DNA of 64,000 bases from JAIOQJ01 sp963718635 (GTDB lineage Bacteria; Planctomycetota; Planctomycetia; Gemmatales; Gemmataceae), in contig OY970367.1 in assembly GCA_963718635.1 (NCBI GenBank), forward strand, positions 1,240,001 to 1,304,000, in the 5' to 3' direction. The position numbers and the translations under genes are program-made. The notes under the pieces were generated by a model. That model worked only from the letters and a program-made list of their open reading frames with translations. It was not told where the DNA came from and ran no database searches. Positions 35,571 through 43,764 of this stretch are shown in pieces (the first letter of the stretch is position 1; each line of letters opens with the position of its first letter).

Positions 35571-35629
35571 ACGAGCCTGAAGCGCCAGCGAAGAGCTCCT
35601 TCTCTCTTCGCTGGCGCTTTCAGGCTCGT
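35571..35629. repeat. Inverted repeat with arms ACGAGCCTGAA.GCGCCAGCG
   Basis: Arms of about 25 bases (ACGAGCCTGAAGCGCCAGCG onwards, and CGCTGGCGCTTTCAGGCTCGT) around a short loop. It follows the acidic membrane protein gene by about 60 bases. Confidence 0.85.
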
Positions 35630-35762
35630 GTCAGTTGTCGATTTACCGATATTTCGCTGGACAATACACTTCCCTGTGGGTAATCTCATTTGGGTAGCGC
35701 CCGCCACATCACGTTTTGATCAATGTCAAGTCATTCGCCGGCTGCACCGTCGAGAATTTATC

Positions 35763-37100
35763 ATGAGTTCGAAAAGAGCGGCTTTCACGCTGATTGAACT
35801 GCTTGTCGTCATCGCCATTATTGCCGTGTTGATTGGCCTGCTGCTGCCGGCCGTGCAACAAGTTCGCGAAGCGGGCAACCGCGCTCGATGTCAAAACAAT
35901 TTGAAGCAGCTTGGCATTGCCATCCATAATTTTCATTCCGCGAATGCCTCGTTGCCCACGTATAACGGCATCTTCCCGGCCGTGGGAGGCTTAACAACGC
36001 AAGCGGCGAACCCCAACGGCGTTTACGGAGGTTGGTACGTCCATCTCCTGCCTTTCGTCGAACAGGACAACCTTTACAGCCAAATTGCGTCTGACTTCGC
36101 GAGTCACGGGAATGGCAATACGGCCGTCAGCGCTCCGGCAACGGGCACCTTGGTGACACCCGCCGTTCCCGCCCGAACGATACCAGGCGTCCTCGTTTCG
36201 CCAGCTATCCCGGCGACGTACAACCAGTGGAATGCAGTCAAAACAAGCGTATCGGTCCCTGTCGCCACCTATAACGGCTACACGATTTATCAGACGCAGT
36301 TTCAACCGGCAAAGTACCCCGACCCCGGAACGGGAGTAGCTGCAGTCTATTCGCCCGGTCCGGTTACCATTCCTGCAGTGCCCGCCGTTTACGATCCGCC
36401 AGGCAGTGGGCCGGTCAATGGCTATGTCGGGCTTTGGAACCCCACGGTCAAGGCAACCAAGTTCCGAATGTTGCAATGCCCCTCCGACTTGAGCGTATCG
36501 AGCGATCCGCAGGTAAGCCAGGGCCAGGTCTACATGACAAACGCAAGCGGCCCGTTCGGCAGCACAAATTATCTGGCCAACTGGAACGTCTTCTCCACCG
36601 GCAATGCCACTTTGGGCTATACGGACGCTCCTGGCAATTTCACCCTGATAACTGATGGATTGTCTAACACGGTCATGTTCGCCGAGGCATACTCGTGGTG
36701 CGATGGCTTTGGCCGAACCGCGCTTGAGCCTTGGTTGACTAACGGCAACATCGGCCCAACAGGCGGAAAGCACAATTTTGGACTGACCTATAGTTTAGGC
36801 AGCAACTCGATCAGCGCTCCGGGAGTCGATCCCATTTCGCTTTCGAATGCCAACGGCAACCCGGTGCCGCTTTCGAATGGCTTTGTATTTCCGCTGCAGA
36901 TCCGACCGATCGCCAAGCCCCACCCGTGCGACCCCGGCAAGACGTGCTGCAATAACATGACGGTTCAATCGGGACATCAAGTGCTAAATGTGGTATTGGC
37001 TGACGGCAGCGTGCGCTCCGTGGCCGGAACGATTTCGCTCGACACCTGGCGTAAAGCGCTCCTTCCATCGGACAACGAAACGATGGGCGCCGATTGGTGA
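35763..37100 (+). CDS. DUF1559 protein with prepilin-type N-terminus
   Basis: A 445-residue protein with a type IV pilin-like leader and first helix (KRAAFTLIELLVVIAIIAVLIGLLLPAVQQVREAGNRARCQNN, cleaved before F), followed by the DUF1559 domain (LKQLGIAIHNFHSANASLP). The C-terminal ADGSVRSV motif closes the family. Planctomycetes encode dozens of these surface pseudopilin-like proteins. The prepilin peptidase at 18399 is a plausible processing enzyme. The frame is open upstream to 35559, but the ATG at 35763 gives the expected short leader. The central region (residues 120-220) is Pro/Thr/Tyr-rich and variable. Confidence 0.9.
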   Translation: MSSKRAAFTLIELLVVIAIIAVLIGLLLPAVQQVREAGNRARCQNNLKQLGIAIHNFHSANASLPTYNGIFPAVGGLTTQAANPNGVYGGWYVHLLPFVEQDNLYSQIASDFASHGNGNTAVSAPATGTLVTPAVPARTIPGVLVSPAIPATYNQWNAVKTSVSVPVATYNGYTIYQTQFQPAKYPDPGTGVAAVYSPGPVTIPAVPAVYDPPGSGPVNGYVGLWNPTVKATKFRMLQCPSDLSVSSDPQVSQGQVYMTNASGPFGSTNYLANWNVFSTGNATLGYTDAPGNFTLITDGLSNTVMFAEAYSWCDGFGRTALEPWLTNGNIGPTGGKHNFGLTYSLGSNSISAPGVDPISLSNANGNPVPLSNGFVFPLQIRPIAKPHPCDPGKTCCNNMTVQSGHQVLNVVLADGSVRSVAGTISLDTWRKALLPSDNETMGADW

Positions 37101-37315
37101 GATTAGCGTAAGCGTGGCGGGCTGCCTACGGACCACACAACGTGCGCAGATACATACTCTGGTAAACGGCAGTCCGGCCCGCGGCTGGGGCTTTCTTTTC
37201 TCCTCATTAACATTTCGCAACAAACGTCTCGTGCCGGGGTATAACAAAGAAGAGTCAGTCCCCCGCCAGCGCGGATTGTTTCCATTTATTTTCAATGTCA
37301 CTGAGGTTGTAAGCC

Positions 37316-37984
37316 ATGCGAACGATTCTTGGATTCGGTTCTTTGTTGGGCGTTATCGCCCTGATCGCCACAGAAGCTAATGCCCAGCGGCCCTTTGGCG
37401 GCGGCGGCATGATGGGCGGCGCGGGCAACATTGGCTTGTTAACCAATAAGGGAGTTCAGGAAGAACTGAAAATCACGGATGAACAGAAAGAGAAGGTGAT
37501 CGAAAAATCCAAAGGCATGGGCGCGAAATTCCAGGAGACGTTCGCCAAGCTGAAAGATGTGCCGAAGGAAGATCGCCCAGAAAAAATGCAAAAAGCGTTC
37601 AAGGATATTCAAGAAAGCGTCAACAAAGAATTGGCGGAGATTCTCAAGCCGGAGCAGATGAAACGGCTGCGCCAGATCGAGCGTCAGCAGAACGTGGCCA
37701 ACGCCTTGATGAATGACGAAGACGTCAAGAAGCAACTCAAAATTACCGAAGAGCAGTCTGCCAAAATCAAGTCGATCAGCGAAGAGACCAATAAAGAAGT
37801 GGGCGACCTCTTTAAACAATTTAATAAAGAAAACCCGCGCGAGACGCAGGAAAAAATCGCAAGCTTGCGCAAAGAAGGGGGCAGCAAGGCGGTCGCCGTG
37901 CTTGATGATGAGCAGAAGTCGAAGTGGAAAGAACTCGTCGGCGACCCTTACGAAGTGAAATGGGAAGGCCGGTTTCCCAAGTAA
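37316..37984 (+). CDS. Secreted helical Spy/CpxP-like protein
   Basis: A 222-residue exported protein with signal peptide (MRTILGFGSLLGVIALIATEANA), a short Gly-rich linker (FGGGGMMGGAG) and then an almost wholly helical, charged region. The repeated phrase (E)ELKITDEQ/QLKITEEQ occurs at about residues 47 and 142, marking two related halves. ILKPEQMKRLRQIE is typical of Spy/CpxP-like (LTXXQ) periplasmic proteins. A chaperone or metal/stress-sensor role is inferred from the family only. The family hairpin follows ten bases after the stop. Confidence 0.7.
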   Translation: MRTILGFGSLLGVIALIATEANAQRPFGGGGMMGGAGNIGLLTNKGVQEELKITDEQKEKVIEKSKGMGAKFQETFAKLKDVPKEDRPEKMQKAFKDIQESVNKELAEILKPEQMKRLRQIERQQNVANALMNDEDVKKQLKITEEQSAKIKSISEETNKEVGDLFKQFNKENPRETQEKIASLRKEGGSKAVAVLDDEQKSKWKELVGDPYEVKWEGRFPK

Positions 37985-37993
37985 CGCGAAACA

Positions 37994-38079
37994 GGCGAGC
38001 CGTGAGCGTGAGCGACCGGAGAAAAAAACGAACGCAGCATTCGAAATAGTTCCCCGGTCGCTCACGCTCGCGGCTCGCC
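37994..38079. repeat. GGCGAGCC hairpin family, copy 1
   Basis: The left arm starts GGCGAGCCGTGAGCGTGAGC and the right arm ends GCTCACGCTCGCGGCTCGCC. The arms pair with a few G-T pairs. It directly follows the helical secreted protein gene. Another copy is at 40324-40396, with relatives at 58432 and 59999. Confidence 0.9.
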
Positions 38080-38116
38080 AAACATGCAGAATCGCTCTTC
38101 GCTTCACTCCTTGAAC

Positions 38117-39067
38117 ATGTCAACCATTACGCCTAAACCCCGCGCCCGCTTGGCGCCTTCGCCGACGGGCGCTCAGCACGTCGGCAATGCACGCACGTAT
38201 TTGATTGCCTGGCTGTCGGCGCGAACGCAGGGCGCTTCCATTGTCTTGCGCATTGAAGATATCGACTCACCTCGCGTCAAAGCCGGGGCGGCCGAAAGTC
38301 TGGTCGAAGATCTGAGTTGGCTCGGCCTCGATTGGGACGAAGGGCCTTTTCTCCAGACGGAGCGACTGCCGCTTTATGAAAGCGCCCTTCGACGATTGCA
38401 AGAGGCCGAGCTGGTTTATCCATGCACTTGCACGCGTTCAGACATCGCCGAGGCTGCCAGCGCTCCGCATCAAGAGCACGAAGGGTCGGCCTACCCCGGC
38501 ACCTGCGCCGGCCATCGGGCGCGTGATGCCGCTTCAATAACAATCCCGTTTGCGTGGCGTTTTCGGGCTAGTCATTTTGGCGGCTACCACGATTGTTTTC
38601 TCGGCGACGTGCCGAACCCGTCGGGAGCGGCAAGCGGTGATTTTGTGGTTTGGAAATCATCGCAAACGCCTGCTTACCAATTGGCGGTCGTGGTCGACGA
38701 TGCCGAGATGCGCATCACGGAAGTCATTCGTGGCGACGACCTCGTCCCATCGACACCGAGGCAGCTGCTGCTCTATCAAGCTTTGCATTTGGAGCCTCCG
38801 CGATTTTGTCATGTACCGTTAGTCGTCGGCCCCGATGGACGTCGGCTCGCCAAACGACACGGAGATACCCGGCTCTCAACACTGCGCGACGCCGGCGTTC
38901 AGGCAGAGGCACTTCTTGGTCTGCTTGCCTGGTCATGCGGTTGGCTGCCCAGCATCAAGGCAGTCAGCGCCCGAGACCTGCTACCGCTGTTTCGGTTGGA
39001 AACGATTCCACGGGCACCCTTTATTTTGACGCCGGATTTGCTGCGAGGGATTGGGTGTGATTGTTGA
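38117..39067 (+). CDS. gluQ: Glutamyl-Q tRNA(Asp) synthetase
   Basis: A 316-residue GluRS-like enzyme without an anticodon-binding domain. It activates glutamate and attaches it to queuosine in tRNA(Asp). The class I signature is HVGN (ARLAPSPTGAQHVGNARTY) and the KMSKS-like motif is RRLAKRHGD. Zinc-ligand cysteines are at CTCTRSDI and further along at CAGH. IEDIDSPR is the family ATP/Glu site. Length is right for GluQ rather than GluRS (about 480). ATG 38117 fits; the frame is open to 38084. Confidence 0.9.
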   Translation: MSTITPKPRARLAPSPTGAQHVGNARTYLIAWLSARTQGASIVLRIEDIDSPRVKAGAAESLVEDLSWLGLDWDEGPFLQTERLPLYESALRRLQEAELVYPCTCTRSDIAEAASAPHQEHEGSAYPGTCAGHRARDAASITIPFAWRFRASHFGGYHDCFLGDVPNPSGAASGDFVVWKSSQTPAYQLAVVVDDAEMRITEVIRGDDLVPSTPRQLLLYQALHLEPPRFCHVPLVVGPDGRRLAKRHGDTRLSTLRDAGVQAEALLGLLAWSCGWLPSIKAVSARDLLPLFRLETIPRAPFILTPDLLRGIGCDC

Positions 39068-39120
39068 AAAGCGTCTACGCGAAAGCTTTGTGATCGATCA
39101 CCTTCCGCATCAGGTTTCGC

Positions 39121-39279
39121 CGCCACCCTGCTTGTCGGGGTGGAGCGCCGGTTTATAACCGGTCGCTCTAGCTACGAACTTGCGCCCCACCCCGGCAAGC
39201 TGGGTGGCGGCGTCTCGGTGATTGGCGAGGCCTTCTAGCTACGAACTTGCGCCCCACCCCGGCAAGCGGGTTGGCGACG
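39121..39279. repeat. Inverted plus direct repeat with CCACCCCGGCAAGC units
   Basis: The arm CGCCACCCTGCTTGTCGGGG (39121-39143) pairs with CCACCCCGGCAAGCTGGGTG (39187-39209). The right-arm unit, beginning CTAGCTACGAACTTGCGCCC, is then repeated directly at about 39235-39279. It fills the gap between gluQ and the first FKBP gene together with about 120 plain bases. Confidence 0.85.
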
Positions 39280-39402
39280 ACACCAAAGGCAGTCAAATGG
39301 GAACTTGCTAAATCGGTATCCTAAACCGGGCCCTGCGAAATATACTGTCTCTGAGACGGCCGTTCGAAGAGTGATGATTTGACACCACCAAAGGGGAAGT
39401 TT

Positions 39403-39741
39403 GTGAATACAACCGCATCCGGATTGCAGATTGAAGATCTCGTGGTTGGCACGGGGACGGAGGCTGTCGCGAGCAAGACAGTTGAAGTTCATTACACCGG
39501 CACACTGGCGAACGGTTCGAAGTTCGACAGCAGCCATGACCGGAACCAGCCCTTTTCCTTCAAGCTGGGCGCGGGCCGAGTTATCAAAGGCTGGGATGAG
39601 GGAGTGGCGGGCATGAAGGTCGGCGGCAAGCGCAAGCTTGTCATCCCGTATCAGCTGGCCTACGGCGAACGCGGTTCGCCGCCCGTTATCCCCGCGCGGG
39701 CCGAGTTGACCTTCGAAGTCGAATTGCTCAAAGTTTTATGA
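39403..39741 (+). CDS. FKBP-type peptidyl-prolyl isomerase, cytoplasmic form
   Basis: A 112-residue single-domain FKBP that isomerises prolyl bonds. It contains VEVHYTGTLANGSKFDSS, FKLGAGRVIKGWDEGVAGMKVGGKRKLVIP and LTFEVELLKV, all core FKBP residues. No signal peptide. I choose the GTG at 39403 because GGGGAAG precedes it; the frame is open to a TTG at 39379. The exported paralogue follows 24 bases downstream; their domains are nearly identical (for example VIKGWDEGVAGMKVGGKRKL in both), showing a recent tandem duplication. Confidence 0.9.
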   Translation: MNTTASGLQIEDLVVGTGTEAVASKTVEVHYTGTLANGSKFDSSHDRNQPFSFKLGAGRVIKGWDEGVAGMKVGGKRKLVIPYQLAYGERGSPPVIPARAELTFEVELLKVL

Positions 39742-39765
39742 TCGATTTTTCAAAGGAGATTGAAT

Positions 39766-40251
39766 ATGTCGAAACTTGGTTACATCACGCTCGGCGCCCT
39801 CGGGCTGTTGGCGATCCCCGCCTTGACGGTGGTGCTGGTTCAGCAGTCGAAGCCGACGACCGCGAATGCCGCGAACGCCGTTAAGGCAGTCGATCCGAAG
39901 GACGAAGAAGGAACTGTCACCAGTAAGACCGGTTTGAAATACAAGGAACTGAAAGTGGGCGATGGGGCCGAGGCCAAAGCGGGCCAGACGGTGGTGGTGC
40001 ACTACACCGGCACTTTGACCGATGGCACGAAGTTCGACAGCAGCGTCGATCGCAAAAGGCCTTTCGACTTTCAACTCGGGGCTCGCCAGGTTATCAAAGG
40101 CTGGGATGAAGGCGTTGCCGGCATGAAGGTCGGCGGCAAGCGCAAGCTCGTGATTCCCTACGAGCTTGCCTACGGCGAAGATGGCCGACCGCCGGTTATC
40201 CCGCCCAAAGCAACGCTGATCTTCGAGGTCGAACTGCTTGAAGTGAAATAG
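39766..40251 (+). CDS. FKBP-type peptidyl-prolyl isomerase, exported form
   Basis: A 161-residue paralogue of the previous gene with an added N-terminal hydrophobic segment (GYITLGALGLLAIPALTVVLV), then an Ala/Asn linker and the FKBP domain (VVVHYTGTLTDGTKFDSS, VIKGWDEGVAGMKVGGKRKL, LIFEVELLEVK). The segment lacks a clear peptidase site, so it may be a membrane anchor. Probable role: folding of envelope proteins. ATG 39766 follows a strong AAAGGAG site. Together with the first gene it makes a cytoplasm/envelope pair in one operon. Confidence 0.92.
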   Translation: MSKLGYITLGALGLLAIPALTVVLVQQSKPTTANAANAVKAVDPKDEEGTVTSKTGLKYKELKVGDGAEAKAGQTVVVHYTGTLTDGTKFDSSVDRKRPFDFQLGARQVIKGWDEGVAGMKVGGKRKLVIPYELAYGEDGRPPVIPPKATLIFEVELLEVK

Positions 40252-40323
40252 TCCTTCCGCCTTAGGCAGAAAGAGGCATCGTATTTGCACCTTTTTGTTG
40301 AAAGCGGTATGCCATCCAATTTA

Positions 40324-40396
40324 GGCGAGCCGGGAGCGTGAGCGACCGGAGAAAGACGGGAAAACTTTCTCCGGTCGCTCACGCTCCCGGCTCGCC
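40324..40396. repeat. GGCGAGCC hairpin family, copy 2
   Basis: The arms start GGCGAGCCGGGAGCGTGAGC and end GCTCACGCTCCCGGCTCGCC, with a 20-base loop; near-perfect. It lies between the FKBP pair and the small secreted protein gene. Confidence 0.9.
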
Positions 40397-40468
40397 AAAT
40401 AAATCGATTGGTGTACCCAACACAGATGCGAGGCATGGATGCCCTTTCCGTTTCTGGAATGGGAGACA

Positions 40469-40780
40469 ATGATGAAGCGATACTTGGTCTTACTTACCTT
40501 CGCCATGCTTTTCGGCATCGCCGATGCGGCGGTCGCTCGGCCTCAACAATCGGGCGGGATGAACTACATCTATCCCGACGGTACAATCGCCTATAATTAC
40601 GGTTTGAACAATACCCGCTCCAATTACTACGTGATCCCGCCCGTCAACCAAGGTTACTACGGGCCGAACACCTATAACGGCTATGGTTACCAATACCAAA
40701 ACCAGTATCCGCAAAATGTGCCGTACAACAATAACGTACCGAGATATCCCCGCTGGTATCAGCGGGATTACAACCGCTAA
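40469..40780 (+). CDS. Small secreted Tyr/Asn-rich protein
   Basis: A 103-residue protein with signal peptide (MKRYLVLLTFAMLFGIADAAVA). The mature part is rich in Tyr, Asn and Pro (NYIYPDGTIAYNYGLNN, NGYGYQYQNQYPQNVPYNNN). No known domain; the composition suggests an extended or self-associating surface protein. Two in-frame ATGs (40469, 40472) are equally possible; GGGAG lies just upstream. A strong terminator follows 14 bases after the stop. Confidence 0.75.
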   Translation: MMKRYLVLLTFAMLFGIADAAVARPQQSGGMNYIYPDGTIAYNYGLNNTRSNYYVIPPVNQGYYGPNTYNGYGYQYQNQYPQNVPYNNNVPRYPRWYQRDYNR

Positions 40781-40794
40781 CAAATCGCGAGCAA

Positions 40795-40828
40795 GGCCGG
40801 CAGTCTTAAAAAGCTGCCGGCCTTTTTT
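40795..40828 (+). terminator. Intrinsic terminator
   Basis: The nine-pair stem GGCCGGCAG/CTGCCGGCC (40795-40803, 40814-40822) is followed by TTTTTT. It ends the small secreted protein transcript. Confidence 0.92.
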
Positions 40829-40955
40829 CGTTGGATGGGGCAAATCACTTTTAAGCGCGCCTAAGCTAGTTAGGTCGGATGTAGAGCGTGCTCAGAGCCA
40901 CGGCCGTTAGTGAGTGGAGGCGAAACACGAAAGAATGGCTATCGGTTAATATTCA

Positions 40956-40997
40956 GGAAATATTTCCGGAAGGCACTTTGCGAGAAAATCGTGGGAA
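40956..40997. repeat. GGAAATATTTCC element, copy 8
   Basis: The core is intact at 40956-40967, with the immediate flank pair mismatched (TTCA against GGAA). The reverse-oriented box CGAGAAAATCGTGGGAA is at 40981-40997. The surroundings strongly resemble copy 6 (both preceded by TCGGTTAATATT and followed by GGCACTTTGCGAG). Confidence 0.85.
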
Positions 40998-41046
40998 GAC
41001 GCTTCGATGAAACGCGGAATTCGGAATTCGGAATGAATAAGAAATT

Positions 41047-41109
41047 CGACAAAAAGATGCCGGCAAAAATATAAGACCAAGACTCTGATTAATGTCTTAT
41101 CTTTTTGTC
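41047..41109. repeat. AT-rich inverted repeat, GACAAAAAGATNCCGGC family, copy 1
   Basis: The left arm CGACAAAAAGATGCCGGC with ATAAGAC further on pairs partly with GTCTTATCTTTTTGTC (41094-41109). A cleaner copy is at 60921-60994. Confidence 0.7.
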
Positions 41110-41167
41110 CCAAATTTTTTTGTTGGGATTATGTAGCTACATGAAAATTTGAACGGTTCGCAGTTTA

Positions 41168-41321
41168 AAGTGTGAACCGTTCACACTTAAGAAGCTCAAG
41201 CCCGTAACTCGATGATCCCAGTCGAGGTGGAATCGACTCTACTGTAAACGGTTTATAGTCGAATCGATTCCACTTCATTTATCGAAGTCCAATAAAATGT
41301 CCGTCTGTAAACGGTTTACAG
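41168..41321. promoter_or_regulatory. Array of LacI-operator-like palindromes upstream of the Rieske gene
   Basis: Three palindromes with an AAC-S-GTT centre: a perfect 21-bp site with arms AAGTGTGAAC/GTTCACACTT (41168-41188), CTGTAAACGGTTTATAG (41242-41258) nested inside outer arms GTGGAATCGA/TCGATTCCAC (41227-41273), and the perfect CTGTAAACGGTTTACAG (41305-41321). CGAACGGTTCG-like GAACGGTTCG also occurs at 41151. Their spacing of about 60-70 bases suits cooperative repressor binding. The oxygenase gene starts at 41502. Confidence 0.5.
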
Positions 41322-41501
41322 TGAATGCAGCAGTACCGTCGAAACCTCTGACGGCAATCTGTCTTGTTTTTCTCCTCTGCTTTAGTTATTCCCCGCTGAA
41401 ACTTCGGGCATGAATTTTGCGTAAAGTGCGAGCGGTCAACGCTTTCTGCACTTCGCGGGTGCACTTGCCAGTTTAACTGAGCGGGCGATCGAGGGGTAAT
41501 A

Positions 41502-42527
41502 ATGGGAATGTTCGACCATTGGCAGCCGATGCTGCCTGCAAAAGAGTTGCGAAAAAAGCCGGTTGGGGTGCGCCTGGCGGGAAAAGATATTGCACTATTT
41601 CGGACGTCTTCAGGCCAAGTGGCCGCTCTCGACGATCAGTGCCCTCACCGCCGAATGCGCCTGAGTCATGGCCGGGTGGTCGGCGACAAGCTGATGTGCA
41701 ACTACCACGGCTGGACCTTCGATTGCGATGGCAACGGAGAAAGTCCGGGCACGCCGAAACTTCATGCCTGTGCTTCCACTTTCGACGCACGTGAGGAATA
41801 CGGCTGTATCTGGGTGAAGTCCAAAAAATCGAATCCGGCGATGCCGAAGCTCGATACCGATGGCTGGTATTTCATGTGCCATACCGAACACCTGGCGAAG
41901 GCGCCTTTGGAACTAACGCTCGATAATTTTTGTGAAATCGAACATACGCCGATGGTGCACGAGCTCTTCGGCTTCGAACTCGACCGGATGAAGGATGTGA
42001 CCGTTCGCTTCGAGCCGACGGAAGATACGGTGAAAGTCTATTGCCAAGGGCCCCATAAACAGATCGGCTGGGGCATGCGGCAGCTGATCGGCATGAAGAA
42101 GAACTATCACTTCAACGACGTCTGGACAACTTATTTCTCGCCGATCTATTCGGTCTACGACCACTTTTGGACCGATCCCGAGACCGGCGCCGAGGCTCTG
42201 GTGAAGTGGCGGGCGTACGTTTTCTTTACGCCGGTGGACGACACGCAGACGCGGGTGACAACATTGACCTATGCGAAGTCGCGCTTCCCCGTTGGAAAAA
42301 CGGGCGGCCTGTCGTTCTTTCGAGGATTCACTCGGCGTAAGGCAAACCACGAAATTGGTATGGATGTCGGAATTCTGCAAAGCCTAGCTTCGCATAATAC
42401 GAGCCTTGAAGGAATGAAATTGAGCCGCTTCGACAAGGCGCTCGGCCTGAACCGGGAGCGCATTGAGAGCATTTACCGCGGCAACGATGGGTCGCGGCAG
42501 ATTTTGAAGATGGCTCAGGGCGAGTGA
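41502..42527 (+). CDS. Rieske non-haem iron ring-hydroxylating-type oxygenase
   Basis: A 341-residue oxygenase alpha-subunit-like protein. The [2Fe-2S] Rieske ligands are in CPHRRM (C-x-H) and CNYHGW (C-x2-H). The mononuclear iron site is in LDNFCEIEHTPMVHELF, with two His in the usual spacing. It resembles phenylpropionate dioxygenase/sterol-modifying oxygenases, with a short C-terminal domain. The substrate is unknown; it needs a separate reductase, none of which lies nearby. ATG 41502 follows GAGGGG. Possible regulation by the palindromic sites 180-330 bases upstream. Confidence 0.88.
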   Translation: MGMFDHWQPMLPAKELRKKPVGVRLAGKDIALFRTSSGQVAALDDQCPHRRMRLSHGRVVGDKLMCNYHGWTFDCDGNGESPGTPKLHACASTFDAREEYGCIWVKSKKSNPAMPKLDTDGWYFMCHTEHLAKAPLELTLDNFCEIEHTPMVHELFGFELDRMKDVTVRFEPTEDTVKVYCQGPHKQIGWGMRQLIGMKKNYHFNDVWTTYFSPIYSVYDHFWTDPETGAEALVKWRAYVFFTPVDDTQTRVTTLTYAKSRFPVGKTGGLSFFRGFTRRKANHEIGMDVGILQSLASHNTSLEGMKLSRFDKALGLNRERIESIYRGNDGSRQILKMAQGE

Positions 42528-42607
42528 TTTAAGCTATTATCCACGGTCCGCGTGAAGAGTTCTCCAGGCGCCGCGTGAAGAGTACGCCTTCGCCGCGTTC
42601 GAATTTA

Positions 42608-42635
42608 TTAGCTCGGCGAAAATTCGCCGAAGGCT
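42608..42635. repeat. Short hairpin TCGGCGAA/TTCGCCGA
   Basis: An eight-base-pair hairpin with a two-base loop within the tail region of ksgA, between the two convergent genes. It may be part of the lost coding tail or a terminator. Confidence 0.5.
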
Positions 42636-42663
42636 TCAAACAAACGCCGGTGTTCGGCCAGGC

Positions 42664-43524
42664 CTAGCGCTCAGAGCGCACGGCCCCGTCGATGCCCATT
42701 GAAGTAAGTTTGGCATCGATCTCTTGTTTATCGCGGCGTCCGCTCGGCCAACCAATCAGCGCCTGGCGTAAGTTCTTTCGGCGATGCGTGTAAAGGTCGC
42801 GCAGGAAAGCCCTGAAAGCCGGCACATTTCGCACCTCGCTTCGCTTGGCGGCGTCAGGGCGAATCAACACGATAGCCGAATCAACTTTTGGCTGCGGCCA
42901 GAAGACCGTAGGCGCGAGGCGGCGGATGATTTTCACCTCGGCAACGCTTTGCACAAGCACCGCCAATGCGCCAAAATCCTTAGTGCCCGGCTCCGCATTC
43001 AGTCGTTCCGCCATCTCCCACTGAACCATCACGACCATGCGCTCGATGCCCACGTCCGCGATCAACAGGTTGGCAATCACGGGCGTGGCCACAACATACG
43101 GAAGATTGGCCACCAGCTTCTTGTTCGTGCAGCCGGCGGCGGCGGCGACGCGGTCCCACTCCTTGAGGACATCGGGGTTCATCTCATTCTTGCGCTCGAG
43201 GATGTCGGCATGCATCAACGAGAGATTCGTACGATCTGCAAGAAGGTCCGAAGCCATGCGCGAGAAGTCGAGATCGAGTTCAACGCTGACGACCGTGCCG
43301 GCCTCGTCGCAGAGGCGCGATGTCAGGGAGCCGGTGCCGGTGCCCACTTCCAGAATGGCATCACTTCTTCCGAGGTCCGCTGATTGCACCATCAAGTTGA
43401 GCAGGTTCAGGTCGATGAGAAAATTCTGCCCCATCTTATTCTTTGGGGATAACCCGCGCGATTGCAGCAGGTTGCGAATATACGAATACGTTTGCCGATT
43501 CGCGGGGGGTGGCGGTTGTGTCAT
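42664..43524 (-). CDS. ksgA: 16S rRNA dimethyladenosine methyltransferase
   Basis: A 286-residue KsgA/RsmA that dimethylates two adjacent adenosines near the 3' end of 16S rRNA. SAM-binding motifs: KMGQNFLIDLNLL, ILEVGTGTGSLTSRL, VVSVELD and the catalytic NLPY. The C-terminal helical region has RRKNLRQALIGWP. The frame ends abruptly at GAVRSER, where homologues continue with about 15-20 residues. The adjacent frames encode RLGLAEHRRL and FEAFGEFSPS to a stop near 42608, so the tail is probably broken by small indels. Convergent with the Rieske gene. Confidence 0.92.
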   Translation of the reverse strand: MTQPPPPANRQTYSYIRNLLQSRGLSPKNKMGQNFLIDLNLLNLMVQSADLGRSDAILEVGTGTGSLTSRLCDEAGTVVSVELDLDFSRMASDLLADRTNLSLMHADILERKNEMNPDVLKEWDRVAAAAGCTNKKLVANLPYVVATPVIANLLIADVGIERMVVMVQWEMAERLNAEPGTKDFGALAVLVQSVAEVKIIRRLAPTVFWPQPKVDSAIVLIRPDAAKRSEVRNVPAFRAFLRDLYTHRRKNLRQALIGWPSGRRDKQEIDAKLTSMGIDGAVRSER

Positions 43525-43764
43525 AGAGTTGTGATAGCAAATAATGCCAGAATAGGAGCCAATCGGTGAATCTCAACATATTTGAAGGGTAAAAACGATG
43601 GTTCGACTCTCGCCAAAAAAATCTTCTCTTGCTCCAGCTGAATTGTTTTGCTCAAATTCACCTCCCGGAGTTCTTGTCTTGTCCGGGAGTTCGGCTGGGA
43701 TGCCGGGCTGAGTTTAAGCGATGCCGTCCCCCCGGCATCGGTCACCAGGAAGGATGACTAGAAT

